This document shows positions 1-8,705 of a DNA stretch of 45,422 bases, one piece after another. Source of the DNA: Levilinea sp. (lineage in GTDB: Bacteria; Chloroflexota; Anaerolineae; Anaerolineales; Anaerolineaceae); contig JARKPO010000079.1 of NCBI GenBank assembly GCA_029975215.1, positions 1 to 45,422 of the forward strand. The letters run 5' to 3'. The notes beneath the pieces are model-generated. The model was given only the letters and a program-made list of their open reading frames with translations. It was not told the DNA's origin and made no database searches. The stretch's first letter is position 1. Each line of letters starts with the position of its first letter. The translations under genes and the position numbers were made by a program.

Positions 1-2
1 GT

Positions 3-119
3 ATTTTCCCCAACGAAAAATCGGCTTTACGGCTGATTAGCGCAGTCCTACTTGAAATCAGCGATGAGTGGGAAGGTGGCAAGATCTATTTGAACGTTGG
101 GACGGGGCAATCGTCGTAG
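3..119 (+). pseudogene. IS256-family transposase, C-terminal fragment
   Basis: Frame 3 is open from the window edge to a TAG at 117-119. It encodes about 38 residues beginning IFPNEKSALRLIS and continuing to EISDEWEGGKIYLN, which resembles the extreme C-terminus of IS256/Mutator-type transposases (FPN..SALRLI.A.L.EI.EEW..GK.YLN). The rest of the gene lies outside the window, so it may be intact upstream or already broken. A related EISEEWQ-GK sequence occurs in the remnant near 30.7 kb. The family call rests on recognising this tail motif. Confidence 0.65.
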
Positions 120-125
120 TAGTAA

Positions 126-169
126 CTGTGGATATGTGGGCAGTGCTTTCTCCGTCCACATATCCACAG
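126..169. repeat. Perfect 14-bp inverted repeat (hairpin)
   Basis: CTGTGGATATGTGG at 126-139 is matched perfectly by CCACATATCCACAG at 156-169, with 16 bases between. It lies between the transposase stop codon and an IS256-type end. No T-run follows, so it is not a typical terminator. It may be a pair of IS ends or a hairpin insertion site. Confidence 0.75.
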
Positions 170-210
170 CTTTCCGCTGGAACATTAACAAACCGTTGGG
201 AGAACTTGAC

Positions 211-239
211 CGAATTTACAGAAAAAAACTTGCACTATC
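211..239. mobile_element. Probable terminal inverted repeat of an IS256-family element
   Basis: The sequence CGAATTTACAGAAAAA (211-226) followed by ACTTGCACTATC looks like an IS256-family terminus and lies about 90 bases after the transposase C-terminal fragment. The same 16 bases recur inverted at 30637-30652, beside the second IS256 remnant, which supports the reading as an element end. Confidence 0.6.
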
Positions 240-305
240 GAAGAAATCGCGGAACAGATTGCCGCGAATGGAATGGATTACCTACCGGAACTGATCCGCA
301 TACGT
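231..305 (+). pseudogene. IS256-like transposase, N-terminal scrap
   Basis: In the frame of position 240 the sequence reads TIEEIAEQIAANGMDYLPEL and then IRI. This resembles the N-terminal part of IS256-family transposases (..G.D.LPE.IRI.IN.AMQ.ER). The resemblance stops at about 302, and the following codons no longer look like a transposase. It suggests a second, nested or recombined element directly after the end of the first. No start codon or ribosome binding site is evident. Confidence 0.4.
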
Positions 306-605
306 AATCTCGAGGTCCACAAGACGATGAGATTGAATCCAAAAACGACAGGTTGTCTGAAGGACACCTTACCAACACAGGTATCTTGCGGCGAAGTCAC
401 AGCAACAATACCCTTTCGTGTGCCTTATGCAGCGGGGATGGATTCGCCCACCCTGGCAGCCAGGGCAGAAAACCACACCGCTCCGGGATACGCCAGCACC
501 CGGCGCGGTGTGAGTGGAATCCGCCGCCCTAATAAACTCTGACCGCAAAGCGCTCTGCAAGAGATCCGCGCTTGCCGGGCATGCTCCAGCAGCGAAGTGA
601 GATCC
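306..605. other. Intergenic stretch downstream of araD
   Basis: About 300 bases between the IS256 debris and the araD stop codon. Open frames here lack ribosome binding sites and family resemblance. I see no convincing terminator for the arabinose operon. Confidence 0.5.
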
Positions 606-1307
606 CTAACCTTTTGGCCTTCTTTGTCCATAATAGGCATTTTTTCCGTGTTTTCGGAAGAAGTGCTTATCCTGCAGTTCTTTTTGCATGGGCGGGAGTT
701 CTGAATTTAGCGCCAATGCATGGTAATGCATAAAAGCAACTTCCTCCAGAACCACAGCTGTTTCGACTGCTTTTTCAGGCGTCCCCCCCCAGCAGAAGGG
801 GCCGTGATTTTGGACCAAAACAGCTGGAACCAAATCGGGATCCAGGGAATGGAAGGTCTCGATGATCACCTTGCCAGTTTCTAGTTCGTAATTCTCCGCA
901 ATTTCACCAGGAGTCATTAGCCGGGTGCAGGGAATTGTGCCGTAAAAATAGTCCGCATGAGTCGTGCCCGTGGGTTCGATTGGTTTGCCGGCTTGAGCAA
1001 AACTTGTTGCCCAACGGCTGTGCGCGTGCACGATGCCGCCAATATTTGGAAATGCTTTGTAAAGTTCGATATGTGTCGGCGTGTCGGAGGAAGGATTGAG
1101 TTTACCTTCAACGATTTTTCCATCGAGATCAACGACTACCATATCCTCTGCGGTCATCTCGGCATAATTCACGCCGGATGGTTTGATTACAACCAGTCCG
1201 CTGGCACGGTCAATCCCCGAGACATTTCCCCAAGCCAAAGTAACCAGTGCATATTTTGGAAGAAGCAGGTTTGCCGCCAGCACCTGGTGTCGTAATTGTT
1301 CCAGCAT
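606..1307 (-). CDS. araD: L-ribulose-5-phosphate 4-epimerase AraD
   Basis: A 233-residue class II aldolase/epimerase family protein of normal AraD length, cytosolic. It converts L-ribulose-5-P to D-xylulose-5-P, the last step of the arabinose pathway before the pentose phosphate pathway. Visible signatures are GNVSGIDR near 27-34, the phosphate-binding IKPSGV near 41-46, the zinc-ligand cluster VHAHSRW (His94, His96) and a further His in QNHGPF (His168). The ATG is one base after the araA stop codon, and GAGGT for its initiation lies inside the araA tail, so the two genes are translationally coupled. It is the last gene of the arabinose cluster. Fuculose-1-P aldolases share the fold, but the araA-araB neighbours settle the call. 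Confidence 0.93.
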   Translation of the reverse strand: MLEQLRHQVLAANLLLPKYALVTLAWGNVSGIDRASGLVVIKPSGVNYAEMTAEDMVVVDLDGKIVEGKLNPSSDTPTHIELYKAFPNIGGIVHAHSRWATSFAQAGKPIEPTGTTHADYFYGTIPCTRLMTPGEIAENYELETGKVIIETFHSLDPDLVPAVLVQNHGPFCWGGTPEKAVETAVVLEEVAFMHYHALALNSELPPMQKELQDKHFFRKHGKNAYYGQRRPKG

Positions 1308-1308
1308 A

Positions 1309-2787
1309 TTACCTCAGCTTCCAGAGCAAGTCGTTGACGCGGAGTTCCTTTTTCAACTCTTCGACGGTAGTGTTCGCTGTGAGATGAATGAACTCAATAT
1401 CCATCATTTCGGCCCAATTTTCGAGCATCTCTGCCGTTGCGTCGTAACTCAGCACCGTATGATGAGCGCCACCGGCTGTGATCCAATGGCGAATGCCGTC
1501 GCGAAGGTTCGGCAGCACTTTCCACATCACCCGGGCGACGGGCAGGTTTGGCATATCCATGATCGGTTTAATGCACTCGACATCCTGCACGATGAGGCGG
1601 AGTCTCCCGCCCATGTCGATGAGCGAGGCCACAATGGCTTTACCAGGGTGCCCCTCAAACACCAGGCGGGCCGGGCTTTCTTTTCCACCGATACCGAGGG
1701 GGTGCACCTCAATGCGCGGTTTTGCTGCTGCAATGGACGGGCAAACTTCAAGCATATGGGCGCCAAGCGAGTAGCCGTCCTCTTTTTCGAAATGGTAGGT
1801 GTAATCCTCCATGAAAGAACTTCCGCCAGTGAGCCCTTGCGTCATAGCTTTAATGATATGAACCATGGCTGCAGTCCGCCAGTCGCCCTCGGCACCGTAG
1901 CCATATCCGCGAGACATTAAATGCTGCGAAGCAATACCCGGTAGCTCTTCCATGCCCCACAAATCCTGGAAGGTATTGGTATATGCATCCGCATGCTCTC
2001 TCTGCAGGATGCGTTCCATGGCGATCTCCACCCTGGCTTGATAATGTACAGCATGGAGATCATCGGTGTTGAGTTGGTATTCTTCCCGATATTCTTTGAC
2101 TTTCGCTTGTACTTCTTCATCGGTCACTTTGTTGATTTCGTTGACAAGCTCTCCCACTGGCCAGGTATTGACCTGCCAACCCAATTTGATCTGCGCTTCG
2201 ACCTTATCCCCTTCGGTGACTGCCACCTCGCGCATATTATCGCCGAAGCGGACAACGGAAAGGTTTTGGCTGACTTTATAACCCAACGCGGCGCGGATCC
2301 ATTCAAACAATTCCTTGAGAACATTTTCATCTTTCCAATGACCGGCGATCACTTTCCTGTGCAAGCGCATTCTCGCCCCGATAAAACCATGCTCACGGTC
2401 GCCGTGGGCTGCCTGGTTGAGGTTCATAAAGTCCATGTCAATTTCTTCGTTTGGAATTTCGACATGGTACTGGGTCGCTAAATGGCAATAAGGTTTTTGT
2501 AAAAGATTGAGACCGTTAATCCACATCTTTGAAGGGGAGAAGGTGTGACACCAGGTAACGATTCCCACACAGCGATCATCATAATTGGCCTGTTTGACGA
2601 TTGCGGTGACTTCCTCGTTGGATTTGATCACCCCTTTATAAACAAATTTACAGGGAACGTTATGATTCGAATTGATATAGGATGCCATTTCCTGGCTATG
2701 TACCGCCACAGCCTCCAGAACTTTGGGCCCGTATAATAACTGCGAACCTGCGACAAACCAGACTTCGTTTTCTTCCATTTTTGGCAT
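1309..2787 (-). CDS. araA: L-arabinose isomerase AraA
   Basis: A 492-residue protein, the usual AraA length (about 500). It interconverts L-arabinose and L-ribulose in the cytosol using a divalent metal. The N-terminus [13 protein letters not shown] and the internal [17 protein letters not shown] and [14 protein letters not shown] stretches are characteristic of AraA; the Glu of GAEGDW is in the metal-site region. I chose the ATG at 2787 (protein [11 protein letters not shown]) because GGAGGT lies six bases upstream. The frame stays open for 16 more codons (to 2835) without a ribosome site. The gene sits 61 bases after araB and one base before araD. Confidence 0.95.
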   Translation of the reverse strand: MPKMEENEVWFVAGSQLLYGPKVLEAVAVHSQEMASYINSNHNVPCKFVYKGVIKSNEEVTAIVKQANYDDRCVGIVTWCHTFSPSKMWINGLNLLQKPYCHLATQYHVEIPNEEIDMDFMNLNQAAHGDREHGFIGARMRLHRKVIAGHWKDENVLKELFEWIRAALGYKVSQNLSVVRFGDNMREVAVTEGDKVEAQIKLGWQVNTWPVGELVNEINKVTDEEVQAKVKEYREEYQLNTDDLHAVHYQARVEIAMERILQREHADAYTNTFQDLWGMEELPGIASQHLMSRGYGYGAEGDWRTAAMVHIIKAMTQGLTGGSSFMEDYTYHFEKEDGYSLGAHMLEVCPSIAAAKPRIEVHPLGIGGKESPARLVFEGHPGKAIVASLIDMGGRLRLIVQDVECIKPIMDMPNLPVARVMWKVLPNLRDGIRHWITAGGAHHTVLSYDATAEMLENWAEMMDIEFIHLTANTTVEELKKELRVNDLLWKLR

Positions 2788-2848
2788 ATTTACCTCCGCA
2801 CTCATTCCACTCATCGGATTCGTTGTCCAAAACAACGATCTATGTTCA

Positions 2849-4453
2849 TCACTTCAATGATTGCACCGCAGTTTTTTCAATATTCAATCCTGCTTTATAG
2901 CGATCCAGGAAAACCCCAAATCCACGTACATCCTGCTGGTCAGGGTAGATGGTCGAACCGGGGGTACCTGTAAAAACCTTTCTTGACAGGTAAGACTCCA
3001 ACGACTCGTTGCTGCCCTTATTCAACATGTAGGCCGCAAGTAAGGCGATCCCCCAGGCGCCACCCTCGCCTGCCGTATCCATCACTGAAATGGGGATATT
3101 CAATGCCGCGGCCATCATGCTTTGGCCCACGCTTTTGGTTTTGAAAAAACCGCCGTGACCGAGTAATTGACTGATTCTGACCTGTTCGTCGATAAAGAGG
3201 ATGTCCATGCCAATCCGCAACGTGGCAACAGCCGAATATAAATGCATCCGCATAAAATTGGCCAACGAAAACTGGCTATCGGGCATGCGCACGAACAACG
3301 GCCGTCCTTCTTTCAGATGCGTGATCGGTTCGCCGGATAAATAATTGTAGGATAGCAACCCGCCGCCATCCACATCGCCTTCCAATGCTTTTTGAAAAAG
3401 CTTCTCGAATATCTCAGGTTGGCTGACCTCCTGACCAACCGTGCACGAGAACTCATGGAATAGCTCCACCCAGGCGTTGAGGTCAGACGTGCAATTATTG
3501 GCGTGCACCATCGCCACGGGCTTTCCGGCTGGCGTGGTCACCATGTCGATCTCGGGGTATACCTTCGAGAACGGTTTCTCCAGGACGATCATGGCAAAAA
3601 TTGACGTACCAGCAGAGATGTTGCCCGTTTGTTCGGCCACGCTGTTGGTGGCGACCATGCCTGTACCTGCATCACCCTCGGGTGGGCACAATGGAATACC
3701 TGCCTGTAACTGCCCGCTGGGATCCAGCAATCTCGCGCCTTCCTCAGAAAGAAAGCCGGCCGGTTCGCCCGCCATGATCACCTCGGGCAAAATATCTTCG
3801 AGTTTCCATGGAAAATTATGCTCCGCAACTTTGGAATGAAACAGTTCCATCATGCGGCGGTCATAGTTATGGCTGCTGCCGTCAATAGGAAACATACCCG
3901 AAGCATCCCCAATCCCCAGGACCTTCTTTCCGGTAAGTTGCCAATGAACATATCCGGCTAATGTGGTCAAATAACGGATCCTGCTGACGTGCGGCTCCCC
4001 GTTCAAGATCGCCTGATACAGGTGGGCGATGCTCCATCGTTGCGGGATATTGAATTGAAATAACTCGGTCAGTTGTTCAGCGGCCTGTCCCGTCGTTGTG
4101 TTGCGCCATGTACGGAACGGCACAAGCAAATCGCCGTCCTTTCCAAATGGCATATATCCGTGCATCATGGCGCTGAAACCGATGGCAGAGACGGTTGTGA
4201 GTGGACTTTGGAATTTCTGGTTGTAAGCGTCTGCCAATTTTGAATAACAATCCTGCAGACCTGCCCAAATGTTTTCGATACTGTACGTCCAAAAGTCATT
4301 GACGTACTGATTTTCCCATTCGTGGCTGCCGCTGACGATTGGGGCATTGTTTTGATCGATCAGGACGGCTTTAATGCGTGTGGATCCAAATTCAATTCCC
4401 AGGATCATTTTTTCGCCGTCATAACCCTTTTGTGATTTGTGATTACCTTCCAT
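2849..4453 (-). CDS. araB: L-ribulokinase, FGGY family (AraB)
   Basis: A 534-residue FGGY carbohydrate kinase, or 519 residues from the internal ATG at 4408. It phosphorylates L-ribulose at C5 with ATP. The phosphate-binding loop [17 protein letters not shown] is at the start; [23 protein letters not shown] and the C-terminal [15 protein letters not shown] plus [17 protein letters not shown] are FGGY nucleotide-site motifs. It resembles the atypical ribulokinases of Clostridia and Bacteroidetes more than E. coli AraB. The family usually begins at MILGIEFG (4408), so the longer form may carry 15 extra residues; neither start has a strong ribosome site. Its position between the importer and araA-araD supports the ribulokinase role. 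Confidence 0.88.
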   Translation of the reverse strand: MEGNHKSQKGYDGEKMILGIEFGSTRIKAVLIDQNNAPIVSGSHEWENQYVNDFWTYSIENIWAGLQDCYSKLADAYNQKFQSPLTTVSAIGFSAMMHGYMPFGKDGDLLVPFRTWRNTTTGQAAEQLTELFQFNIPQRWSIAHLYQAILNGEPHVSRIRYLTTLAGYVHWQLTGKKVLGIGDASGMFPIDGSSHNYDRRMMELFHSKVAEHNFPWKLEDILPEVIMAGEPAGFLSEEGARLLDPSGQLQAGIPLCPPEGDAGTGMVATNSVAEQTGNISAGTSIFAMIVLEKPFSKVYPEIDMVTTPAGKPVAMVHANNCTSDLNAWVELFHEFSCTVGQEVSQPEIFEKLFQKALEGDVDGGGLLSYNYLSGEPITHLKEGRPLFVRMPDSQFSLANFMRMHLYSAVATLRIGMDILFIDEQVRISQLLGHGGFFKTKSVGQSMMAAALNIPISVMDTAGEGGAWGIALLAAYMLNKGSNESLESYLSRKVFTGTPGSTIYPDQQDVRGFGVFLDRYKAGLNIEKTAVQSLK

Positions 4454-4836
4454 CGATCACACAACCCTTTCTGCCAATGTTTACGACTTTTTTCTGTACG
4501 CCTTGTTTATCCGGCCTTCTACGTTTCCTGATTTTAACAAAGCGAATACTGCGCTGTTGTTCTCAACTGCCGTCCAAAGCGCTGAAGTGGATACGCTTTT
4601 CGGTGGGTCTATTGATCCCGTCCGCTCGTCTCCAACATTACATCCATCCGGTTGGATTTACTTTGAGAGGTTTCTGCGCAATAACCATAATGTCGTTGAT
4701 GCCTGCCTCACCCCGCCGCTTCATAGAAAAGATCTTTTCATGACCAATGCGGTGTTAATAAATGCTCCTCTGGCAGGGTTCGGAAAATCTCAATATCGCA
4801 TCCGCCTCTCATGTTGAAAACTTAAATCTCTTTCGA
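4454..4836. other. 383-bp intergenic region between ytfR and araB
   Basis: No gene is supported here; a plus-strand open frame at 4503-4817 has no family resemblance. The region holds a perfect 14-bp palindrome, GAAAAGATCTTTTC, at 4726-4739. The gap is long for an operon that is otherwise tight, so it may carry a second promoter or operator for araBAD, or result from loss of a gene. Confidence 0.45.
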
Positions 4837-6348
4837 TCAGCTCCCGGCAATTGCCTGCATGATCTGGTCGCCAGATTCATCCGTGAATTCAGCTACCATC
4901 TTGCGTTCACGCATGACGGCCACCCGGTGGCTGGTCCGCAGCACCTCCTCCAATTCAGAAGAAATGAACACACACGATTTGCCTTCCTCTGCCAATGAAA
5001 GAACCAGCTTTTGGATTTCCGCTTTTGCGCCCACATCGATTCCTCTGGTGGGTTCATCCAGGATGAGCAACCGAGGATTGGTCGCCAGCCATCGGGCCAG
5101 GATGACCTTTTGCTGATTACCCCCGCTCAGGTTCTTGACCTGCTGGTCGGCAGACGGGGTGGCAATATTCAATAGTTTGATGTACTTGTCGGCAATTTCG
5201 TATTGTTCCTGCTTATTTAGGAATTTAAACCATCCCAGGCCGGCCTGCATGGCCAGGATAATATTCTCGCGCACGGTCAGATTGCCGATGATGCCGGACT
5301 CCTTTCGGTCCTCCGGGCAGAGTGCTACCCCGCGTCCAATCGATTTCAGCGGTGCGAAATCCTCAACTTTGACGTCATCGATGCGCAGCGTCCCAGAGGT
5401 GGGATTGTCGATTCCAAAGAGGAGTTGGGCAATCTCGGTGCGCCCTGAACCCAGCAGGCCTGCCAGGCCAACGACTTCCCCTGCGCGCAGGTCCAAGTCG
5501 AACGGTTCTACCGACCCAGCGCGGGACAGTTGTTCCGCCTTCAGCCAGGGTTCACTCTGGATGAATCTTCGGCTCTCCTCCTTCATATTCACCATCTCGT
5601 CATATTCCAGAAGAGAACGTCCGATCATCTTGGTGATCAATTCAAGGCGCGACAGCGAATTGATATCGTAAGTGCCAACCAGCTTGCCATTACGCAAAAC
5701 TGTAATCCGGTCTGCAACCTCGTAAATTTGGTTCAAAAAATGTGTGATGAAAATAATTGAAACCCCTTCAGCCTTCAGTCTGCGCATCACTGTAAAAAGC
5801 TGCGCGGTCTCATTCGCATCCAGACTGGAGGTCGGTTCATCGAGCACAAGGATTTTGGCGTTTGCGATTTCCAGAGCGCGCGCAATGGCTGCCATTTGCT
5901 GCACAGCCACGGAGCAGATCCCCAAGGGCTGGGTGACATCCATATCCACACCCAGTCCGCACATGATCTCTTTGGCTCTGGCGTTCATGGCTTTTCGATC
6001 CAGAAAACCAAATTTATGCGGTTCCCGGCCAATGAGAATATTTTCAGCCACGCTCAAATGCGGGCAGAGGTTGACCTCTTGGTACACCGTGCTGATGCCA
6101 AGTGCCTGGGCATGGTGCGTAGAGTGGATGACCACTTTTTGTCCGTTGATCATGATGGTGCCGGCATCAGGCTGTTCAACGCCTGTGAGAATTTTGATCA
6201 GGGTGGATTTTCCCGCGCCGTTCTCGCCCACCAGCGCATGGATCTCACCCTTCAACAGTGAGAAATCAACCTGATCCAGCGCCTGTACGCTCAAGAAGGT
6301 TTTACAAATGCCTTCCATATTCACAATTTTGTTTACTGTCTCGCTCAT
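4837..6348 (-). CDS. ytfR: Sugar ABC importer ATPase, YtfR/AraG/RbsA type
   Basis: A 503-residue protein with two fused ABC domains, the normal size for the CUT2 sugar importers. The first domain has a canonical Walker A (GENGAGKST) and Walker B (ILVLDEPTSSLD). The second has the degenerate P-loop GLLGSGRTE usual in this family, signature LSGGNQQKV and LLILDEPTRGID. It powers uptake of a monosaccharide, probably arabinose, through the two permeases encoded just upstream. ATG at 6348 with GAGGGA in front. The permease order and binding-protein type identify it as the YtfR member of a YtfQRT-YjfF-type transporter. Confidence 0.9.
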   Translation of the reverse strand: MSETVNKIVNMEGICKTFLSVQALDQVDFSLLKGEIHALVGENGAGKSTLIKILTGVEQPDAGTIMINGQKVVIHSTHHAQALGISTVYQEVNLCPHLSVAENILIGREPHKFGFLDRKAMNARAKEIMCGLGVDMDVTQPLGICSVAVQQMAAIARALEIANAKILVLDEPTSSLDANETAQLFTVMRRLKAEGVSIIFITHFLNQIYEVADRITVLRNGKLVGTYDINSLSRLELITKMIGRSLLEYDEMVNMKEESRRFIQSEPWLKAEQLSRAGSVEPFDLDLRAGEVVGLAGLLGSGRTEIAQLLFGIDNPTSGTLRIDDVKVEDFAPLKSIGRGVALCPEDRKESGIIGNLTVRENIILAMQAGLGWFKFLNKQEQYEIADKYIKLLNIATPSADQQVKNLSGGNQQKVILARWLATNPRLLILDEPTRGIDVGAKAEIQKLVLSLAEEGKSCVFISSELEEVLRTSHRVAVMRERKMVAEFTDESGDQIMQAIAGS

Positions 6349-6393
6349 ACATTCCCTCGATATTTTCCAGATGGCTCAGTCCGTATGAGATTC

Positions 6394-7374
6394 CTAAGAG
6401 CGCTTTTTTCTGACATAGAAGGCACTTTGCACGCCGATGGCAAGCAGAGTTAAGATGCCAACACCGATACGAGTCCACCACGAACTCAGCGTTCCATTGA
6501 ACTGGAGAACCGAAACAATCGTGCCGTGGATCAACACGCCAAACAAGGTGCCGATCACATTGCCGATCCCGCCCGTCAAGGCGGTGCCGCCAATCACAAC
6601 CGCCGCGATGGCATCGAGCTCCATACCCGTGGCAAACTGACCGTAGCCTGCCAATAATGACTGGCTAAAGACAATCCCGGCCAGAGCTGAGCACAATCCG
6701 CTGAAGGCATAGACCAGGATCTTGGTACGCCGCACTGGCAACCCCATCAACATGGCCGATTGTTCATTGCTGCCGATGGCGTATATCGTGCGTCCAAACC
6801 GCGTGAAATAGGATATGTAGATCGCCACCAGAAGCATGATCGGGCCAACCAGCGTGGTAACGTAGATGTACGTCTTTGGGAAGAAGGGAATGTAAATGGG
6901 CGTGAGAGCGATGGCTTTATAGACTTCGTTCTTGATCGGAACAGAGGTCAAGCTGATGATATACGCCATGCCCCGGGCAAAGAAAAGCCCCATCAGAGTG
7001 GCAATAAAGGGTTGAACTTTGAGATCCTGGATGATCCAGCCCATCAGCGCGCCCAGGGAAACTCCGATGACGATCATCAGCGGCATGACAAGATACGCAC
7101 TGGCACCATCTCTAAGCATCGCCGCCGAAGCCGTGGTGACGAGGGCAATGACCCCTCCTACCGAAAGATCGATTCCGCCGGTCAAGATCACCAATGTCAT
7201 ACCAATGGCCACCAGCAGCAGGCTGGAATCATTGATAAAAAGGTTAAAGAAGACTTGCGGTTTCTGCATGGCGGGATACAACTTTCCGCCGAGAAAATAG
7301 ATCATAAGGAAAACCGCAAAGGGTAAGAGCACACCACCGTTTTTGATCAAGAAGCGGCTAATTTGATGTTTCAT
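6394..7374 (-). CDS. yjfF: Sugar ABC importer permease, YjfF type
   Basis: A 326-residue hydrophobic protein of the BPD_transp_2 (CUT2) permease family with about 8-10 membrane segments. TLVILTGGIDLSVGGVIAL near 60-78 is the family hallmark. The C-terminal region (MELDAIAAVVIGGTALTGG, then FNGTLSSWWTRIGVGILT) matches E. coli YjfF closely as remembered. Its start overlaps the end of the preceding permease gene by 17 bases. It pairs with the YtfT-type permease to form a heterodimeric channel in the inner membrane. Confidence 0.9.
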   Translation of the reverse strand: MKHQISRFLIKNGGVLLPFAVFLMIYFLGGKLYPAMQKPQVFFNLFINDSSLLLVAIGMTLVILTGGIDLSVGGVIALVTTASAAMLRDGASAYLVMPLMIVIGVSLGALMGWIIQDLKVQPFIATLMGLFFARGMAYIISLTSVPIKNEVYKAIALTPIYIPFFPKTYIYVTTLVGPIMLLVAIYISYFTRFGRTIYAIGSNEQSAMLMGLPVRRTKILVYAFSGLCSALAGIVFSQSLLAGYGQFATGMELDAIAAVVIGGTALTGGIGNVIGTLFGVLIHGTIVSVLQFNGTLSSWWTRIGVGILTLLAIGVQSAFYVRKKRS

Positions 7375-8452
7375 GCTTGGCTACTCTTCGTTTTATGGTG
7401 ATTCGATTGAGAAATCGGCGCGTATAGTCAGAATAAAGCAGGATGACGACAAGGACCAGGATGGCTTTCGCTGCCAACAGCGCATTGGCTGGCACCCCCA
7501 GGTGATAGACCGTGACCGTAAAGGTCCAAATCACCACCGCACCGATCGCGCTGGCCAACAGGTTGAACCGCCCGCCGGTCATCAGCGTACCGCCCATCAC
7601 AACCGCCAGGATGGCATCCAGTTCGTAATTCAAACCGTTGTTGTTTCCATCCGCGCTGTGCACATATGAGCTGAGGATCAAGCCAGCAATTGCGGCGCAG
7701 AAACCGCAAAACATGTAAGCAAATAATTTAACATTCTTTTCATCGATACCACTGTAATAAGCTGATTTGGCATTGATCCCGACCGATTCGATGAACAGAC
7801 CAATGGATGTTTTTCGGACCAGAACCCAACCCAAAATCAGTACCGATGCGACAATGTAAATTGAAACTGGCAACCCCAGGATGTAGCCGTTGCCAAACCA
7901 AAAATAGGGTGTGTAATAGATCGTCATGATCTGACCGTTGGTGATGAGCTGGGCAATCCCACGGCCTGCAACCATTAAGATCAGCGTAGCTACCATCGGT
8001 TGAATTTTCACTCTGGAGACCAAAAGGCCGTTCCAGAGTCCGCATAAGGTACCCGCCAGCAAATCCGCTAAAATAATGATCGGCAGCGGGGTGTTTGTCG
8101 CATTCTTCGTCAGAATCTCATTCGAAATTAACTTGTTTCCAAGCGCAGGGTTGATCAATACCGCACCCATTGCTGCGGAGATGGCGATCACCGCGCCGAC
8201 AGATAAATCAATTCCGCCAGTGGCGATCACCAGCGTCATACCGATGGCCACCAGCATAAGGGGCGCACCGTTGTTGAAAATATCTACCAGGTTGCCGTAT
8301 AAATGCTTCCCGTACGTCGGATCTTCAATAATCCCAAGTCTGAAAAAGGTGGGATCAATGATGGCATCAAAAACCAGAATAATGATCCAGGCCACAAGCG
8401 GCCAGAAAATCTGGCTATCACGGAATCGTCTAAAAAAGGTCTTCTGGTTCAT
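7358..8452 (-). CDS. ytfT: Sugar ABC importer permease, YtfT type
   Basis: A 364-residue CUT2-family membrane permease. It contains MTLVIATGGIDLSVGAVIAI, the GLWNGLLVSRVKIQPMVATL stretch and LDAILAVVMGGTLMTGGRFN, all strongly YtfT-like. The presence of two different permeases, rather than one homodimerising protein, is the distinctive feature of the YtfQRT-YjfF (galactofuranose) and arabinose-type relatives. GGGAGAG precedes the ATG directly. A 253-base gap separates it from the binding-protein gene, unlike the tight spacing downstream, so its expression may be set separately. Confidence 0.9.
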   Translation of the reverse strand: MNQKTFFRRFRDSQIFWPLVAWIIILVFDAIIDPTFFRLGIIEDPTYGKHLYGNLVDIFNNGAPLMLVAIGMTLVIATGGIDLSVGAVIAISAAMGAVLINPALGNKLISNEILTKNATNTPLPIIILADLLAGTLCGLWNGLLVSRVKIQPMVATLILMVAGRGIAQLITNGQIMTIYYTPYFWFGNGYILGLPVSIYIVASVLILGWVLVRKTSIGLFIESVGINAKSAYYSGIDEKNVKLFAYMFCGFCAAIAGLILSSYVHSADGNNNGLNYELDAILAVVMGGTLMTGGRFNLLASAIGAVVIWTFTVTVYHLGVPANALLAAKAILVLVVILLYSDYTRRFLNRITIKRRVAKHETSN

Positions 8453-8560
8453 CTCTCTCCCGCCGCGTTCTAGATCGGAGGCTGATCGTAGAGGCTTTCG
8501 AAATTCTTAATGATGATCGGAATGGGGCTTGCAAGAGTCGTTGTTTTGAAGTGCTACCAG

Positions 8561-8578
8561 TCAATTCAGCTGAATTGA
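8561..8578. promoter_or_regulatory. Perfect 18-bp palindrome upstream of ytfT
   Basis: TCAATTCAGCTGAATTGA is its own reverse complement. It lies about 110 bases upstream of the permease start, in the gap between the binding-protein and permease genes. Palindromes of this size are typical of dimeric regulator sites; it could be an internal operator. It does not match the palindrome at the lacI promoter, so the binding protein is unknown. Confidence 0.45.
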
Positions 8579-8609
8579 TGAGATTCTCAAGGACTCACTG
8601 CGGTTTTCT

Positions 8610-8647
8610 ACAGGGAGCGACATGGCACGCGACCTGCCGCTCCCTGT
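8610..8647 (-). terminator. Stem-loop after the binding-protein gene (attenuator or mRNA stabiliser)
   Basis: ACAGGGAGCG (8610-8619) pairs perfectly with CGCTCCCTGT (8638-8647). It lies about 60 bases past the ytfQ stop codon and has no strong T-run on the minus strand. Intercistronic hairpins after binding-protein genes commonly raise binding-protein mRNA above that of the membrane components; I infer that role here. Confidence 0.55.
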
Positions 8648-8705
8648 CAACACCAGACATACTCATGCGGAAGCACGGAGGCTTCACGCAAAGCTCATGC
8701 CTGAT

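Noticed and set aside
1183..1920. A 245-codon plus-strand open frame opposite araD and araA
   Set aside because: Overlaps two well-identified genes; translation is compositionally odd (many His/Cys) and matches nothing.
4503..4817. Possible plus-strand gene in the ytfR-araB gap
   Set aside because: No ribosome site, no family resemblance, and opposite direction to an operon that surrounds it.
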